Notes under the pieces: model-generated
What the model was told of the DNA's origin: nothing
The model's database searches: none
What the model saw: the letters and a program-made list of their open reading frames with translations, nothing else
Shown here: one piece after another, positions 18,042 to 27,283 of the stretch
How the letters are laid out: each line of letters starts with the position of its first letter
Numbering within the stretch: the first letter of the stretch is position 1
Source of the DNA: Empedobacter tilapiae
GTDB taxonomy: Bacteria > Bacteroidota > Bacteroidia > Flavobacteriales > Weeksellaceae
Direction: 5' to 3'
NCBI RefSeq assembly: GCF_004785645.1
Contig: NZ_SRPE01000008.1
Location: 62,001 to 126,000, forward strand
DNA: 64,000 nt
Made by a program: the position numbers and the translations under genes

Positions 18042-18496
18042 CTTAATGATATTGCTGCTAAAAAAGGCAACAAACTATCTTGGGAAGAAGTACAAAAATT
18101 CTTTAAACGTGGGAATGATTTTAATAAGAAAGTCAACAGTAAAGTGCCACCAAAGTATGATTTCAATGAAGTAACAGTTGAGCAAATTATTGATGGTAAG
18201 ATAAAAAATATAGATTAGACGGCTATAATGATGGTTTAGAAATTGTTTCAAGAAAAGCAACAGACTTCGATGTTATCAAAACATCCACATTCGAAAGTTA
18301 TTGTAATGAATTGATTAATAAGTATAAAGTGGGAACAAAAATTACAGCACCCAAATATTCTGAATTAAATGGTAAAACATTGCAAGGAAAATATAAACTG
18401 GAAGTTCCTAAGTCAAATGAAATATCGTCAAAGCTGAATGAGTTTAAAGAAATTGCAGGAAAAAAGGGAATTGAAATTGTATTTGAAATAGAATAA
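18042..18496 (+). pseudogene. Frameshifted toxin C-terminal domain
   Basis: The first frame gives a segment with SWEEVQKFFKRGNDFNKKV and ends at 18218. A second frame, open from 18200 and in use from about 18206, continues as YRLDGYNDGLEIVSRKAT, later NGKTLQGKYKLEVPKSN, and ends at 18496. I recall both halves as parts of one C-terminal domain of Bacteroidota polymorphic toxins, so a frameshift near 18200-18211 has split it. The 5' end is cut at the REP-like palindrome. An immunity-like gene starts 1 bp after the stop. The first ~125 bp recur at 19784-19908. The molecular activity of this domain is not known to me. Confidence 0.65.
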
Positions 18497-18497
18497 T

Positions 18498-18950
18498 ATG
18501 ATACCAGAAAAAGAAATAAATATTTTGGGAAGAATTGATTACGCAAATAAGTTTCTTCATATAAGAGAAAAATATATAGGAGAAGGTAAATCTTTTTGGT
18601 TATTTAAAAAATCTGATATACTTAAAGCATTTAAAACCTTAGGATATGATATACAATATGTAGCAGATGGTACTTATGTAATAGATAGAAATAAAAGGAA
18701 TCATCGTTTTGAATATCGTTTTGTTATTAGCAAGAATAATTTCAACGTATATATGTATATATATGTAAATGATATTTTACTTGAGGAGAGAATTTCAAAT
18801 ACAGGGTCATTCTTGAGATATCTTAATTTCAATCCAGATATTGCTGAAAAAATAAATGAAAATGGATTTGTATTAGATTCATTAGATAGATTGACCAATT
18901 ATATACAAGATGTAATAGGATTATTAGATGAGTTTATCAATGAATATTGA
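18498..18950 (+). CDS. Immunity protein for the frameshifted toxin
   Basis: The 150-residue cytoplasmic protein starts one base after the toxin pseudogene stop, the same spacing as head 1 and its immunity gene. It has an alpha/beta look with an aromatic, Asn-rich centre (NVYMYIYVNDILLEE) and a helical end. The protein at 19324 is a distant relative (matching IDY-x-N-x-F start, central YIY/YIK strands and final DEFI/EDFKKEI helix). It remains intact although its toxin is broken, as expected if immunity is kept for protection against kin. No family name recognised. Confidence 0.6.
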   Translation: MIPEKEINILGRIDYANKFLHIREKYIGEGKSFWLFKKSDILKAFKTLGYDIQYVADGTYVIDRNKRNHRFEYRFVISKNNFNVYMYIYVNDILLEERISNTGSFLRYLNFNPDIAEKINENGFVLDSLDRLTNYIQDVIGLLDEFINEY

Positions 18951-18952
18951 TT

Positions 18953-19219
18953 GGTAGTATTTCAAAAGATGCAGTAGGAGGGCAATCTGTTCATAATGCT
19001 ATTACAGGGCAACAAAATTCTTTATATTCAGCTTGGCGAAAAGCTAATCCACTTAAGCAAATGGAAATTGGCGAGATGACTAATATAGAAGTCAAGGCAA
19101 TGGTTAATGCAGGAATTCCAGAAGATATAGCAACAGGCTGGGTAGTAAAAGGATTAGAAGACATGCAAACAAAAGGCGTAAAAAGTATTGCAAATATTCC
19201 TTGGAATGGTGTAAATTAA
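18953..19219 (+). pseudogene. 3' fragment of a GHH nuclease toxin
   Basis: Residues from about position 18992 on (LYSAWRKANPLKQMEIGEM ... IPWNGVN) match the C-terminal ~70 residues of the toxin at 15025-17121 with few changes, but the GHH motif and everything before it is missing. The preceding immunity gene ends where this frame starts, so no real start exists. It is a deletion remnant. Confidence 0.75.
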
Positions 19220-19241
19220 TTTAAAAAATAAATATATAATT

Positions 19242-19331
19242 ATGAAAGAGAATCAAGAAATATTGGACAGGTTTGGAAAATATATTGTTTCTCAAGTATA
19301 TGATGATTCAATAAAATATTTAGATGAATAA
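19242..19331 (+). pseudogene. Truncated third copy of GHH immunity gene
   Basis: The 29-codon frame (NQEILDRFGKYIVSQVYDD) corresponds to the first third of the immunity proteins at 17139 and 17594, then stops. It follows the GHH toxin fragment by 22 bp, the same order as in the intact pair. The next immunity gene starts inside it at 19324, which marks a deletion junction. Confidence 0.65.
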
Positions 19332-19779
19332 TATAGATTTAACCCTTATTTACAACGAAATAGATTTTGTAAATAGATTTAAAATTTTAAGTACAAACCA
19401 TAATAATTTCAGCGAAAGATTAAATGGTAATAAAAAGGAATTGTATGATAAAATTTTATCAAAATATGATTATAAAATAAAATATTTTAAGAAGGAAAAT
19501 TTTTATAAGATTGAAGAAAATACCGATGGAGTATTATTTATCATCCAATTAGTGTTAAAGGACGGCATTATAGAACCTATGCTTTATATCAAAATTGGGG
19601 ATAAGTATCTTGAACCTGACCATAGATTTGATTCGATTTGTGAAAAATTAGATAGTTCATTTAGTAGAAAAGATTTTCCTATTCCAAAATATTCTTCTGA
19701 AATAGAATTGAAAGAGATATTAGATGAGATATTTTCAATATATGAAGATTTTAAGAAGGAAATTTTAAAAACTTTATAG
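19324..19779 (+). CDS. Putative immunity protein, paralogue of the one at 18498
   Basis: A 151-residue, cytoplasmic alpha/beta protein that resembles the 18498 product in layout: an N-terminal IDFVNRF helix, a central YDYKIKY and MLYIKIGDKYLE strand region, and a final acidic helix. Its start codon overlaps the truncated GHH immunity remnant. Directly downstream is the SWEEVQ-type toxin segment (19781), the reverse of the usual toxin-then-immunity order, so this gene was probably moved here by recombination. Function is inferred from context only. Confidence 0.5.
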   Translation: MNNIDLTLIYNEIDFVNRFKILSTNHNNFSERLNGNKKELYDKILSKYDYKIKYFKKENFYKIEENTDGVLFIIQLVLKDGIIEPMLYIKIGDKYLEPDHRFDSICEKLDSSFSRKDFPIPKYSSEIELKEILDEIFSIYEDFKKEILKTL

Positions 19780-19780
19780 G

Positions 19781-19936
19781 GAGGAAGTACAAAAATTCTT
19801 TAAACGTGGGAATGATTTTAATAAGAAAGTCAACAGTAAAGTGCCACCAAAGTATGACTTCAATGAGGTAATAGTTGAGCAAGTTATTGATGGTAAAATA
19901 AAAAAATACGGTAATGTATCAGAGTTAGTGATATAA
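19781..19936 (+). pseudogene. Toxin fragment, second copy of the EEVQKFFKRGNDF segment
   Basis: The frame encodes EEVQKFFKRGNDFNKKV and continues to IDGKIKKYGNVSELVI before the stop. Bases 19784-19908 are nearly identical to 18087-18211, then the copies part: here to KYGNVSELVI, there to YRLDGYNDG. The tail GNVSE resembles the remnants at 14680 and 29249. It has no start codon or 5' part. Confidence 0.65.
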
Positions 19937-19993
19937 GATTTTTGTGAAGTTAAATTGTTGTTATTCAATAGTTTTTAATAATTATTTTAGATG

Positions 19994-20020
19994 ATAAGAG
20001 TAGATGTATTCTACTCTTAT
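19994..20020. terminator. Hairpin terminator before the IS1-family transposase
   Basis: ATAAGAGTAG (19994-20003) and CTACTCTTAT (20011-20020) form a perfect 10-bp stem with a 7-nt loop, followed by TTATATTTGTGTTT. Confidence 0.55.
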
Positions 20021-20049
20021 TTATATTTGTGTTTCAAAAACCGCCTAAA

Positions 20050-20748
20050 ATGCTTGAAACTTCTACCTTGTGTATCAGAGTTAGTGATACACAAATTTGT
20101 CCCTTTTGTTATTCAAGACAAATTGTCAAAAATGGTCATACCAAAACAAGAAAACAACAATTTTTTTGTAAAAAATGTAACCATAGATTTTTAGACTTTT
20201 ACAGTTATAAAGGTTGTCATCTTCAAATTAATAGAAGTATAGTACAATTAGTAAAAGAAGGGTTAGGAATCCGTTCAATTGCGAGAGTTTTAAATATCTC
20301 AACTACTACATTACTCAAACGAATAATTCTTCTTGCTCAGAAGGCTGAACGTCCGATTTTGGTTTATGGTAAAAAATATGAGCTGGATGAATTAAGATTT
20401 TATATTCAACATAAAAAAAATCTTCAATGGTTAGTTTATGCTTTGGATCACCAAACAAGAAAAGTAATTAGCTTTTATATTGGAAAGAGGACAAATAAAA
20501 CGCTTAATATTGTTGTGAAAACATTGTTATATTCTAAAGCAGAAAGAATTTGTACAGATAAATTACCTAGTTATAGATCTCTTATACCTAAAAATATTCA
20601 TTGTACAAAACAATATGGTACGAATCATATAGAAAGAAAAAATTTAGATATAAGGACATCATTAAGAAGATTTCAAAGAAGAACTATATGTTTTTCTAAA
20701 AGTCTAAGAATTACAACCGCTATTCTGAAAATATATTTTTGGATGTAG
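20050..20748 (+). CDS. IS1-family transposase (single reading frame)
   Basis: The N-terminal part has an InsA-like zinc finger (CPFC ... CKKC, about residues 17-43) followed by an HTH. The C-terminal part has InsB-like DDE residues: D near 113 in ELDELRFYI, D near 170 in CTDKLPSY, and E near 195 in HIERKNLDIR, followed by RRTICFSKS. Classical IS1 makes this protein by frameshifting between insA and insB; here both are one frame of ~232 codons. The ATG at 20050 is preferred over a GTG at 20029, since the zinc finger starts soon after. Clear terminal inverted repeats were not found. It ends 18 bp before the start of the second head gene, so it separates that gene from any older promoter. Confidence 0.85.
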   Translation: MLETSTLCIRVSDTQICPFCYSRQIVKNGHTKTRKQQFFCKKCNHRFLDFYSYKGCHLQINRSIVQLVKEGLGIRSIARVLNISTTTLLKRIILLAQKAERPILVYGKKYELDELRFYIQHKKNLQWLVYALDHQTRKVISFYIGKRTNKTLNIVVKTLLYSKAERICTDKLPSYRSLIPKNIHCTKQYGTNHIERKNLDIRTSLRRFQRRTICFSKSLRITTAILKIYFWM

Positions 20749-20766
20749 AACCTATCCTAAAAAAAG

Positions 20767-23700
20767 ATGAAAAACCTAATCATATTTCAACGCTTTATAA
20801 TCTTAAGTTTCCTTTTTCTACTTCAGTTAGTTGGAGCCCAACAATATCCAGTACAGGTAACGCCTGTACTGATACCACCTTATAGTCTAAAATTAGGAGA
20901 TTATGCGACGACGAATGAGAATAAGTTACAACTTCAGTTGTTAATGACCGATTTGATGGAACCAAGTCATCAAGTTCGTTTACGTTTTTCGTTAGAAAGT
21001 GGTTTGAATGCCACACCAATTGCGCTCTCGAATCAATATATAAACGGTATGCGAGATATTACGTTATCTCCAGGTGTACCGTTAATCTTAACCAATGTAG
21101 AGTTAAGAACCTTATTTCAATTACAGAACCTTTCGGGAATTTCAGCTGCAAATTATGCCAAAACTTTACCACAAGGACAATATAATTTTTGTTTTGAAGT
21201 CGTAGATGTCAATACAGGTCGAACATTGTCGCGTAAATCATGCTCTACTGCTTATTTTGTGCAATATGATCCACCAATGCTTTCGTTGCCTCAAAACAAG
21301 GAATTAGTTCAAAAACAAAATGAAATTCAGCATATTGTCTTTCAATGGATGCCAAGACAAGTTGCTCCAAATACGCGCTATATATTTACCATGAAAGAGA
21401 TTTGGGATCTTCAACGTGATCCCGTTACAGCTTTCTTGGCTTCACCAGTTTTATGGAAAGAAGAAGTGTACAGCAATTCCCTTTTTTATGGATTTGATAA
21501 AACCCAATTGTTACCAGGTAAACGCTATGCATGGCAAGTACAAGCGAAATCTGGGAATCCTGTTTTAGGTGGGAATGCAACCGAAGACAATGGCGTGTAT
21601 AAGAACAATGGATTATCAGAAATTTTCTATTTTGATTATATCCAAGATTGTAAAGTTCCAAGTTTTTTATCTGCAAAAAATGCAGGGCGCGGACGTGTTG
21701 AAATTCGTTGGTCGTATCCAGGAGAAAAACCAAATGGTCTTTATCGTATTCAGTACCGAAAAAAAGGAACATCAACCGCTTGGATGGAGCAAGAAGCGTA
21801 TCAAGAAATGATTTACATTTCTGGATTAGCCGATAAAACAGAATATGAATACCGTGTAGGCGCTGTTTGTGGGCTTGCTCAAACGTATAACAATGGTTAC
21901 GAGAATGGAGTAGACAATGCCTATTCGTACAGTAATATTCAATATTTCACGACGGATAGCGAAGACACCTCAAACACTGTTCAATGTGGGATGATGCCAG
22001 ACATCAACATTACCAATAAAGCACCATTACAAACGATGTTAGTTGCCAATGAAGTGTTTACAGCAGGAGATTTTCCTGTAACGGTCATCAAGTCAACTGG
22101 TAATGGAACATATTCAGGCGAAGGATATATTGTTGTTCCTTATTTAGCGGATACGAAAGTAAAAGTAAGTTTTAGTAATATTCAGATTAATACTGATCGT
22201 CAGTTGATTAGTGGTATAGTTGAAACGACGTATGATCCTACAGAATCTGCAGTTCATTATGTTTCAGGAACAATAGACAGCATATTTGGCGATGGCGGAA
22301 TCAAGGAAATTAAGAGTGATTTCCCTATCGACTCTATTGTGTATAGTGCAACACCACCTCCAGGAACGATCACAATCATCGGACCACCAGGTAAAAATGG
22401 AGAAGAACCACCACGTCAGACTTATGAAGGCGGAAAGGATATAACGATTACAGATCCTAATGGTACTATTTGGGAAGTAGACAAAGAGGGAAATATTACC
22501 AAAGGAGGACAAGTCGACCCAAGTGGCGCTTCTAACGGACAAAATACAGATGGCGTTTCGGGAAGTGGAAAAGGTGCTGTGGTCAATCAATACACGGCTA
22601 AAGGAATTGAGTTAGAATGGCAAGAAATTCCTTTTAAAAATAAGGAAACTCCATACACTAAATTTAGCTTTGATACACAAGACAAAACGAATTTACCGAT
22701 AAGCGATTACGAAACAGTAAAAGACAGTAAAGGACAAACGATAGCTATACCTTACAAATTAGTTGTCAATGGACAAACGGATATATTACAAGCAGATGTT
22801 AAGCTAACAGACGCTTCGTTAACAGACGCACAAATTGTTTTCAAAACACTACGTTCAGGTAAGAAGATTGAGGCAACCGAAACCAAATTATCGGAAACCA
22901 ATCGCCGTTATGAATTGACGCTAAAAGGTGCTTACAATTACCAAGAAGAAGATGTAATCGCGGTTCTTGTACCAAAAGATTCTTTAGCGAAACAACAAGT
23001 CGTTAGCTCGTTTAAATTGGTGCATCTTAAAGAGAAAAAAGCCAAAGTACATTTGGTTCCGTTGGATGACAAATCAAAAACTGATTTGACTAACATTCGC
23101 AAAAATCTGTTGAAAGTTTATGATGCTATTGGAGTAGACTTTGAAATCGTTGAAGAAAATGTTTTAGACATTTCAAACCTTGGAATAGGACAAAAGATTG
23201 AATCTGGCGATCCAAAATTGATGCGTACCTATGGTAGTGATCAGATAAAAATTAACAATCTTTACTTAAACACAAGAAGTAAAGAATTACGCTATGTATT
23301 ATTTGTAACAGACAAATCGTCTTCTACAGGACAAGCAGGTTATATGCGCCTAAATGGACAGTTTGGGTATGTGTACAAAAATGCACCAACCAAAACAGCC
23401 GCACACGAATTAGGACACGGAATCTTTAAGCTTGAACATCCAACAGCAAACAACACAAAATTGTTAATGGATTATAGTGAAAGTGAAATCCTATCGCACA
23501 AAGATTGGCAACAAATAGGTGATCCAGCATTTAAGTTCTATGGTTTCCAAGGACAGGAAGAGGGAGAGTTGGCTGGTCGTTATGATTTAGATCCAAATCT
23601 AAAACCAATATTAGTCGATAGCAAATATATTTATAAAAAGGATGGAGTAAATGTACCAGTAGGTACTTTAAGTGGGTTTGTATTTGGGGATGATAATGAT

Positions 23701-25338
23701 GAAGATTATTTTTATTGGGATTCAACTGAGAACGAATATGTAAATGCAAAGAATCAGAAAATAAATGCTTCTAAACATTCATCCAAATTTAATAGAAATA
23801 CTAGTTTGGAAAGCTCAAAAGAAGTATTCCTTTATCAATATTTATCTAATTGTATTGTGAAATATATGTTGGTTTCTTATGGAGATGTAAAAACCAATAG
23901 TAAAGAACAATTAGCTGATTATTTCACATCTAATTATGCTACTTTATCTAAAGTGAAGATTACAAACAGTAACTATTACAAAGCTGGTATAACTAGATGT
24001 AGTTCTGCTAATCCTCAAGTAATAGATAAAGATAAAAAAGAAGAAGATAAAGGAGGTGATGGAAATTCTAATGGTAATGGGACACAAACCAATGAAGAAC
24101 TGTTACAAAAAGCTAATAAAATTATTGAAGATAAGATAAAAGCACAGTTTCCGGAGAAAAACATTACCTACACATTGTTAGATAAAAATGACCCTGATTA
24201 TGAACAGAAACTAGCAGAAGCGTTAAAAAAATCTAATCATGTCATCGCAACTTTAGAAGCAAATGGCGAACTAAAAATAGATTTTAGTTTTGAAACCCCG
24301 GATTGGTTAATAAAATTATTACCAGAGGCAGGAAAATCAGGAGATACTTGTGCCAAAGAGTACATAAACAAAGCATTAGAGGAACTAAAAGGAACATATG
24401 CTTACAAAAATGTACCACGAGCAGACCAAATAGCGATGGAAGTGGGTGCAGCAACCTATTATGGTTTCTTTGGAATATTGTATTGTGCAACAAATGAAGA
24501 AAGTTGTAAAAATTCATCTTCAACAGTTAAATTTATTACAGGTGCAACACATGAGTTGGCAGCTAGCGTAGATGTTGTACAGATAGTAGAAGGTGTTGTA
24601 GCTTTAGTAAAAGGAGGAGCTTCTGTTACGATGAAATCTTATGTAGATTATTACAAGAATCTTCAAAAAATTTCTCAAAATCAAGCAGCAAGTCCAAGAC
24701 AAGCCTTAGAAGTTATTTTATTTCCACCAGCAAATAGTAGTATTACTGTTGTAGAAAAAGCGATAGAAGTAGGAGATAGTTTTATTAAAAATTATTTTAC
24801 CGAGTGTGATCAGTACCAATTAAAAGATGGTTCTATTGCTGATATGTGCGCCTATAGATATGGTGAAATTACCGTAATGGTAGTACCAATCGTATTTACA
24901 GCGGGAGAATGGGCGATAACAAAAGTATCTGTTTTAAATAAACTAAAATTAGCTACAAAATTAAGTGACAACCTACTAGAAGCATCTATACAACTCGATA
25001 GAAAATTAGCAAGTAAAGGTGTGAAATTAGTAGACGAAGGAGCTGGTACAGTTTTAATAGAAACCAAAACAGGAAATCGTTTAACAAAAATAGAAAGTAA
25101 GAACCAAGCTGAAATCGAAAAAGCTTTGGATAACTTAACAGGTTCTCATATAGATGATTTAATAAAAGATTATCCAAACCTGAAAAAATGGTTAAATGAT
25201 CCAGAATTGAAAAAGATTTTTGAAAAAGATTTTGGTAATGCATCATCAGATGTATTAAAAGCATTGGACAATCAGAACGCATTCGATGCTTGGAAGAATC
25301 TAAGAGAAAAGAATCCTAAATTAATTTTATGCAACTAA
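20767..25338 (+). CDS. Polymorphic toxin head gene 2: TANFOR-like/FN3/HELGH protease, C-terminal nuclease domain split off
   Basis: The signal peptide, TANFOR-like region, FN3 and linker nearly match head gene 1. HELGHGIFKLEH is at residue 880. Past the protease domain a stretch of ~165 residues is unique. It is followed by the pre-toxin segment NEELLQKANKIIEDKIKAQF and following residues, whose DNA is almost identical to head 1. The protein ends at KNPKLILCN after a FDAWKNL motif and has no recognisable toxin domain of its own. A separate toxin with its own signal peptide starts 2 bp later. Whether the two products associate, or the stop marks a recent separation, is open. The IS1-family gene lies just upstream, and bases before the start match those before head 1 only over about 10 bp. 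Confidence 0.8.
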   Translation: MKNLIIFQRFIILSFLFLLQLVGAQQYPVQVTPVLIPPYSLKLGDYATTNENKLQLQLLMTDLMEPSHQVRLRFSLESGLNATPIALSNQYINGMRDITLSPGVPLILTNVELRTLFQLQNLSGISAANYAKTLPQGQYNFCFEVVDVNTGRTLSRKSCSTAYFVQYDPPMLSLPQNKELVQKQNEIQHIVFQWMPRQVAPNTRYIFTMKEIWDLQRDPVTAFLASPVLWKEEVYSNSLFYGFDKTQLLPGKRYAWQVQAKSGNPVLGGNATEDNGVYKNNGLSEIFYFDYIQDCKVPSFLSAKNAGRGRVEIRWSYPGEKPNGLYRIQYRKKGTSTAWMEQEAYQEMIYISGLADKTEYEYRVGAVCGLAQTYNNGYENGVDNAYSYSNIQYFTTDSEDTSNTVQCGMMPDINITNKAPLQTMLVANEVFTAGDFPVTVIKSTGNGTYSGEGYIVVPYLADTKVKVSFSNIQINTDRQLISGIVETTYDPTESAVHYVSGTIDSIFGDGGIKEIKSDFPIDSIVYSATPPPGTITIIGPPGKNGEEPPRQTYEGGKDITITDPNGTIWEVDKEGNITKGGQVDPSGASNGQNTDGVSGSGKGAVVNQYTAKGIELEWQEIPFKNKETPYTKFSFDTQDKTNLPISDYETVKDSKGQTIAIPYKLVVNGQTDILQADVKLTDASLTDAQIVFKTLRSGKKIEATETKLSETNRRYELTLKGAYNYQEEDVIAVLVPKDSLAKQQVVSSFKLVHLKEKKAKVHLVPLDDKSKTDLTNIRKNLLKVYDAIGVDFEIVEENVLDISNLGIGQKIESGDPKLMRTYGSDQIKINNLYLNTRSKELRYVLFVTDKSSSTGQAGYMRLNGQFGYVYKNAPTKTAAHELGHGIFKLEHPTANNTKLLMDYSESEILSHKDWQQIGDPAFKFYGFQGQEEGELAGRYDLDPNLKPILVDSKYIYKKDGVNVPVGTLSGFVFGDDNDEDYFYWDSTENEYVNAKNQKINASKHSSKFNRNTSLESSKEVFLYQYLSNCIVKYMLVSYGDVKTNSKEQLADYFTSNYATLSKVKITNSNYYKAGITRCSSANPQVIDKDKKEEDKGGDGNSNGNGTQTNEELLQKANKIIEDKIKAQFPEKNITYTLLDKNDPDYEQKLAEALKKSNHVIATLEANGELKIDFSFETPDWLIKLLPEAGKSGDTCAKEYINKALEELKGTYAYKNVPRADQIAMEVGAATYYGFFGILYCATNEESCKNSSSTVKFITGATHELAASVDVVQIVEGVVALVKGGASVTMKSYVDYYKNLQKISQNQAASPRQALEVILFPPANSSITVVEKAIEVGDSFIKNYFTECDQYQLKDGSIADMCAYRYGEITVMVVPIVFTAGEWAITKVSVLNKLKLATKLSDNLLEASIQLDRKLASKGVKLVDEGAGTVLIETKTGNRLTKIESKNQAEIEKALDNLTGSHIDDLIKDYPNLKKWLNDPELKKIFEKDFGNASSDVLKALDNQNAFDAWKNLREKNPKLILCN

Positions 25339-25340
25339 TT

Positions 25341-26282
25341 ATGAAAAAGGTATTATTAATAGTTTTTGTATTTCTAGGAATTATCCTAAATGCACAATGT
25401 TGGGCAAATGATTTATTTATTGACATAGCTAATTCTAAAAATGATGCTTTTAAAGCATTTTACAAAAATGCTCCAGTAGAAAATTATGATGCTTATAAAA
25501 TACTTTCTGAATCTAAACAGTTAAGACAAGATCCTAATACATTAGAGGCTTTAGCTGGATTTACAAAGAAACAATCCGATTATATAAAAAATAATCCAGG
25601 AAGAATTGAAAAAATTATTGATAATCTAAAGAGTGAAAATGTACGTTGTACAACATGTACATCAGGTAGTAATAAGGGATTACCACCTATGCATGTTATA
25701 ATTGATGATTTAGATTGGGCTCTTATCACTTTCAAAGATAAACCTGATGTAATAAAAGTATTAACAGAAATGTCTGCAAGTGGTCCAAAAGCCGATGGAG
25801 GAGCTTTTATGTTGAATACTTTGCGTAACAAGCCTAAAGAATTTATAAATTCTATAGAAGGATTTGAAATAAAATATTTACCAGACAGACAATTTGAAGC
25901 TGATATAAAAAGAGCGATTAACGGTAGAACTCATTTAGGAGAATATAAAAGTTACAAAAAAACAACATGGGAAAATTTTCCTAATAACACTGGTAGTGTT
26001 GATCAATTAATGGGATATTTAAAATCTGGAGAAGATTTTAGTTATACAGCCAATATAATGAAACTTGCAGATGCAGACAATCCTACTAGATTTGTAAAAG
26101 AGCAATTTCAGAAAGTTTTTAAGAAGAATGTAAATGAAATTTTTAAACCAACTGAAAAAGGAGGTATGAGTATAAGTAATATTAGAAAACAGTTTGGAGA
26201 AAATATAGAAACACCTAAAGACTTTTTAGATGAAATAAATAATTTTGATAGCAAAATTTATAAAAATATAATTGTTGAATAA
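25341..26282 (+). CDS. Stand-alone secreted toxin, PD-(D/E)xK nuclease-like
   Basis: The product begins with a clear signal peptide (MKKVLLIVFVFLGIILNAQ), so the ATG at 25341, 2 bp after the stop of head gene 2, is chosen over the ATG at 25329. Residues ~50-100 contain YDAYKILSESKQLRQDPN, a linker of the type found before toxin domains. The C-terminal domain has QFEADI (D about 184) and GRTHLGEYKSYK (E-x-K about 201), fitting a restriction-endonuclease-like fold. The stop overlaps the start of the immunity gene by one base (TAATG). In most polymorphic systems the toxin domain is fused to the head; here it carries its own export signal. It could be a recent fission or an independently exported effector. 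Confidence 0.7.
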   Translation: MKKVLLIVFVFLGIILNAQCWANDLFIDIANSKNDAFKAFYKNAPVENYDAYKILSESKQLRQDPNTLEALAGFTKKQSDYIKNNPGRIEKIIDNLKSENVRCTTCTSGSNKGLPPMHVIIDDLDWALITFKDKPDVIKVLTEMSASGPKADGGAFMLNTLRNKPKEFINSIEGFEIKYLPDRQFEADIKRAINGRTHLGEYKSYKKTTWENFPNNTGSVDQLMGYLKSGEDFSYTANIMKLADADNPTRFVKEQFQKVFKKNVNEIFKPTEKGGMSISNIRKQFGENIETPKDFLDEINNFDSKIYKNIIVE

Positions 26283-27283
26283 TGAAAATATTAGAAATAA
26301 AAGATAAAATAGGTAATTGGCAAATTATTAAAGATAAGATTTATTTTATTAAAGATAGTTCTATATTTAGATTGAATGACGAAATACCTATAATAGAATT
26401 GAATGATAATTATTGGGGTGTAATTTTTAAAAATGATTTTTTTAATGTATTTACAATAGAAAGTTTAAATACATTTTATGATTATAATGGAAACCAATTA
26501 AAGTTTTTAGAAGAAACATTCATTTATGATATTATTTCCCAAAAAGAATTTCTTTATCGAGATATAAAAGAAAATAAAATATTTTTTAGTGATGATTTTG
26601 TCTGCTTTGGTAAAATTGTGAATTCACATATTTATAAAAATTTATATTTATTTTTTATAAACAATGATAATCTATTATCATTGTTTATAAAAAATAAAGG
26701 AATAATATGGACTTATCAATTTAGTTTTCCTAAATTTTATAACGAATTACATTTAGATTACGAAGAGACCAAGTTAGAAAAATTTATCGGAGTTTATGAG
26801 AATGAACTTTGGATACTATTTTCAGGAAATAGAATTTTGGCTTTAGATATAAATACAGGAGAAGAACAATATCAATTCGAATCATTAAATAAAACACTAG
26901 ATACTTCATTTTTTATTAATAATTGTTTTTTAGACGAAACAACAGGTGTAATCAAAATTTTGGCTTATCTCTATTATATAGAGATAGACACAAAAACAAA
27001 AACAAAAGAAGCTTTTATAAAAAAGGATTTCAAGGATTTTTCTATGGTCAATGGATCTTATTATGGCGGAGATATTATTTATTTTGTTGGTAATAACAAA
27101 TCACAATCTATAAGTAATAACATCACCGGAATATTTAATACAAAAACACTAGAAATAGAATGGAGTTATGAACTAGAAATAAAAGATAAATTTCATTTTT
27201 TTGTAGATGTTCCACAAGCTAATGATAAATATTTTGGTGTAAAAGATAGTGAAAATACATTGTATTTATTTGAACGTGAATAA
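26282..27283 (+). CDS. Immunity protein, beta-propeller-like
   Basis: The ATG overlaps the toxin stop by one base. The 333-residue product has no signal peptide and consists of repeated beta-strand blades with aromatic W/Y-rich strands (GIIWTYQFSF, LEIEWSYELE) and an ALDINTGEEQYQFES blade resembling PQQ or WD-type propellers. A related protein is encoded at 27805 and a C-terminal piece of a third at 28834. Its partner is the stand-alone nuclease just upstream. Three relatives in tandem, each behind a toxin piece, support the immunity role. Confidence 0.65.
   Translation: MKILEIKDKIGNWQIIKDKIYFIKDSSIFRLNDEIPIIELNDNYWGVIFKNDFFNVFTIESLNTFYDYNGNQLKFLEETFIYDIISQKEFLYRDIKENKIFFSDDFVCFGKIVNSHIYKNLYLFFINNDNLLSLFIKNKGIIWTYQFSFPKFYNELHLDYEETKLEKFIGVYENELWILFSGNRILALDINTGEEQYQFESLNKTLDTSFFINNCFLDETTGVIKILAYLYYIEIDTKTKTKEAFIKKDFKDFSMVNGSYYGGDIIYFVGNNKSQSISNNITGIFNTKTLEIEWSYELEIKDKFHFFVDVPQANDKYFGVKDSENTLYLFERE

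Noticed and set aside
17139-19331. CRISPR-like array from repeated segments
   Set aside because: The repeats are long gene fragments of unequal spacing, not short regular repeats with spacers; no cas gene is present.
20029-20049. GTG start for the IS1-family transposase
   Set aside because: Possible, but the ATG at 20050 precedes the zinc finger at the usual short distance.
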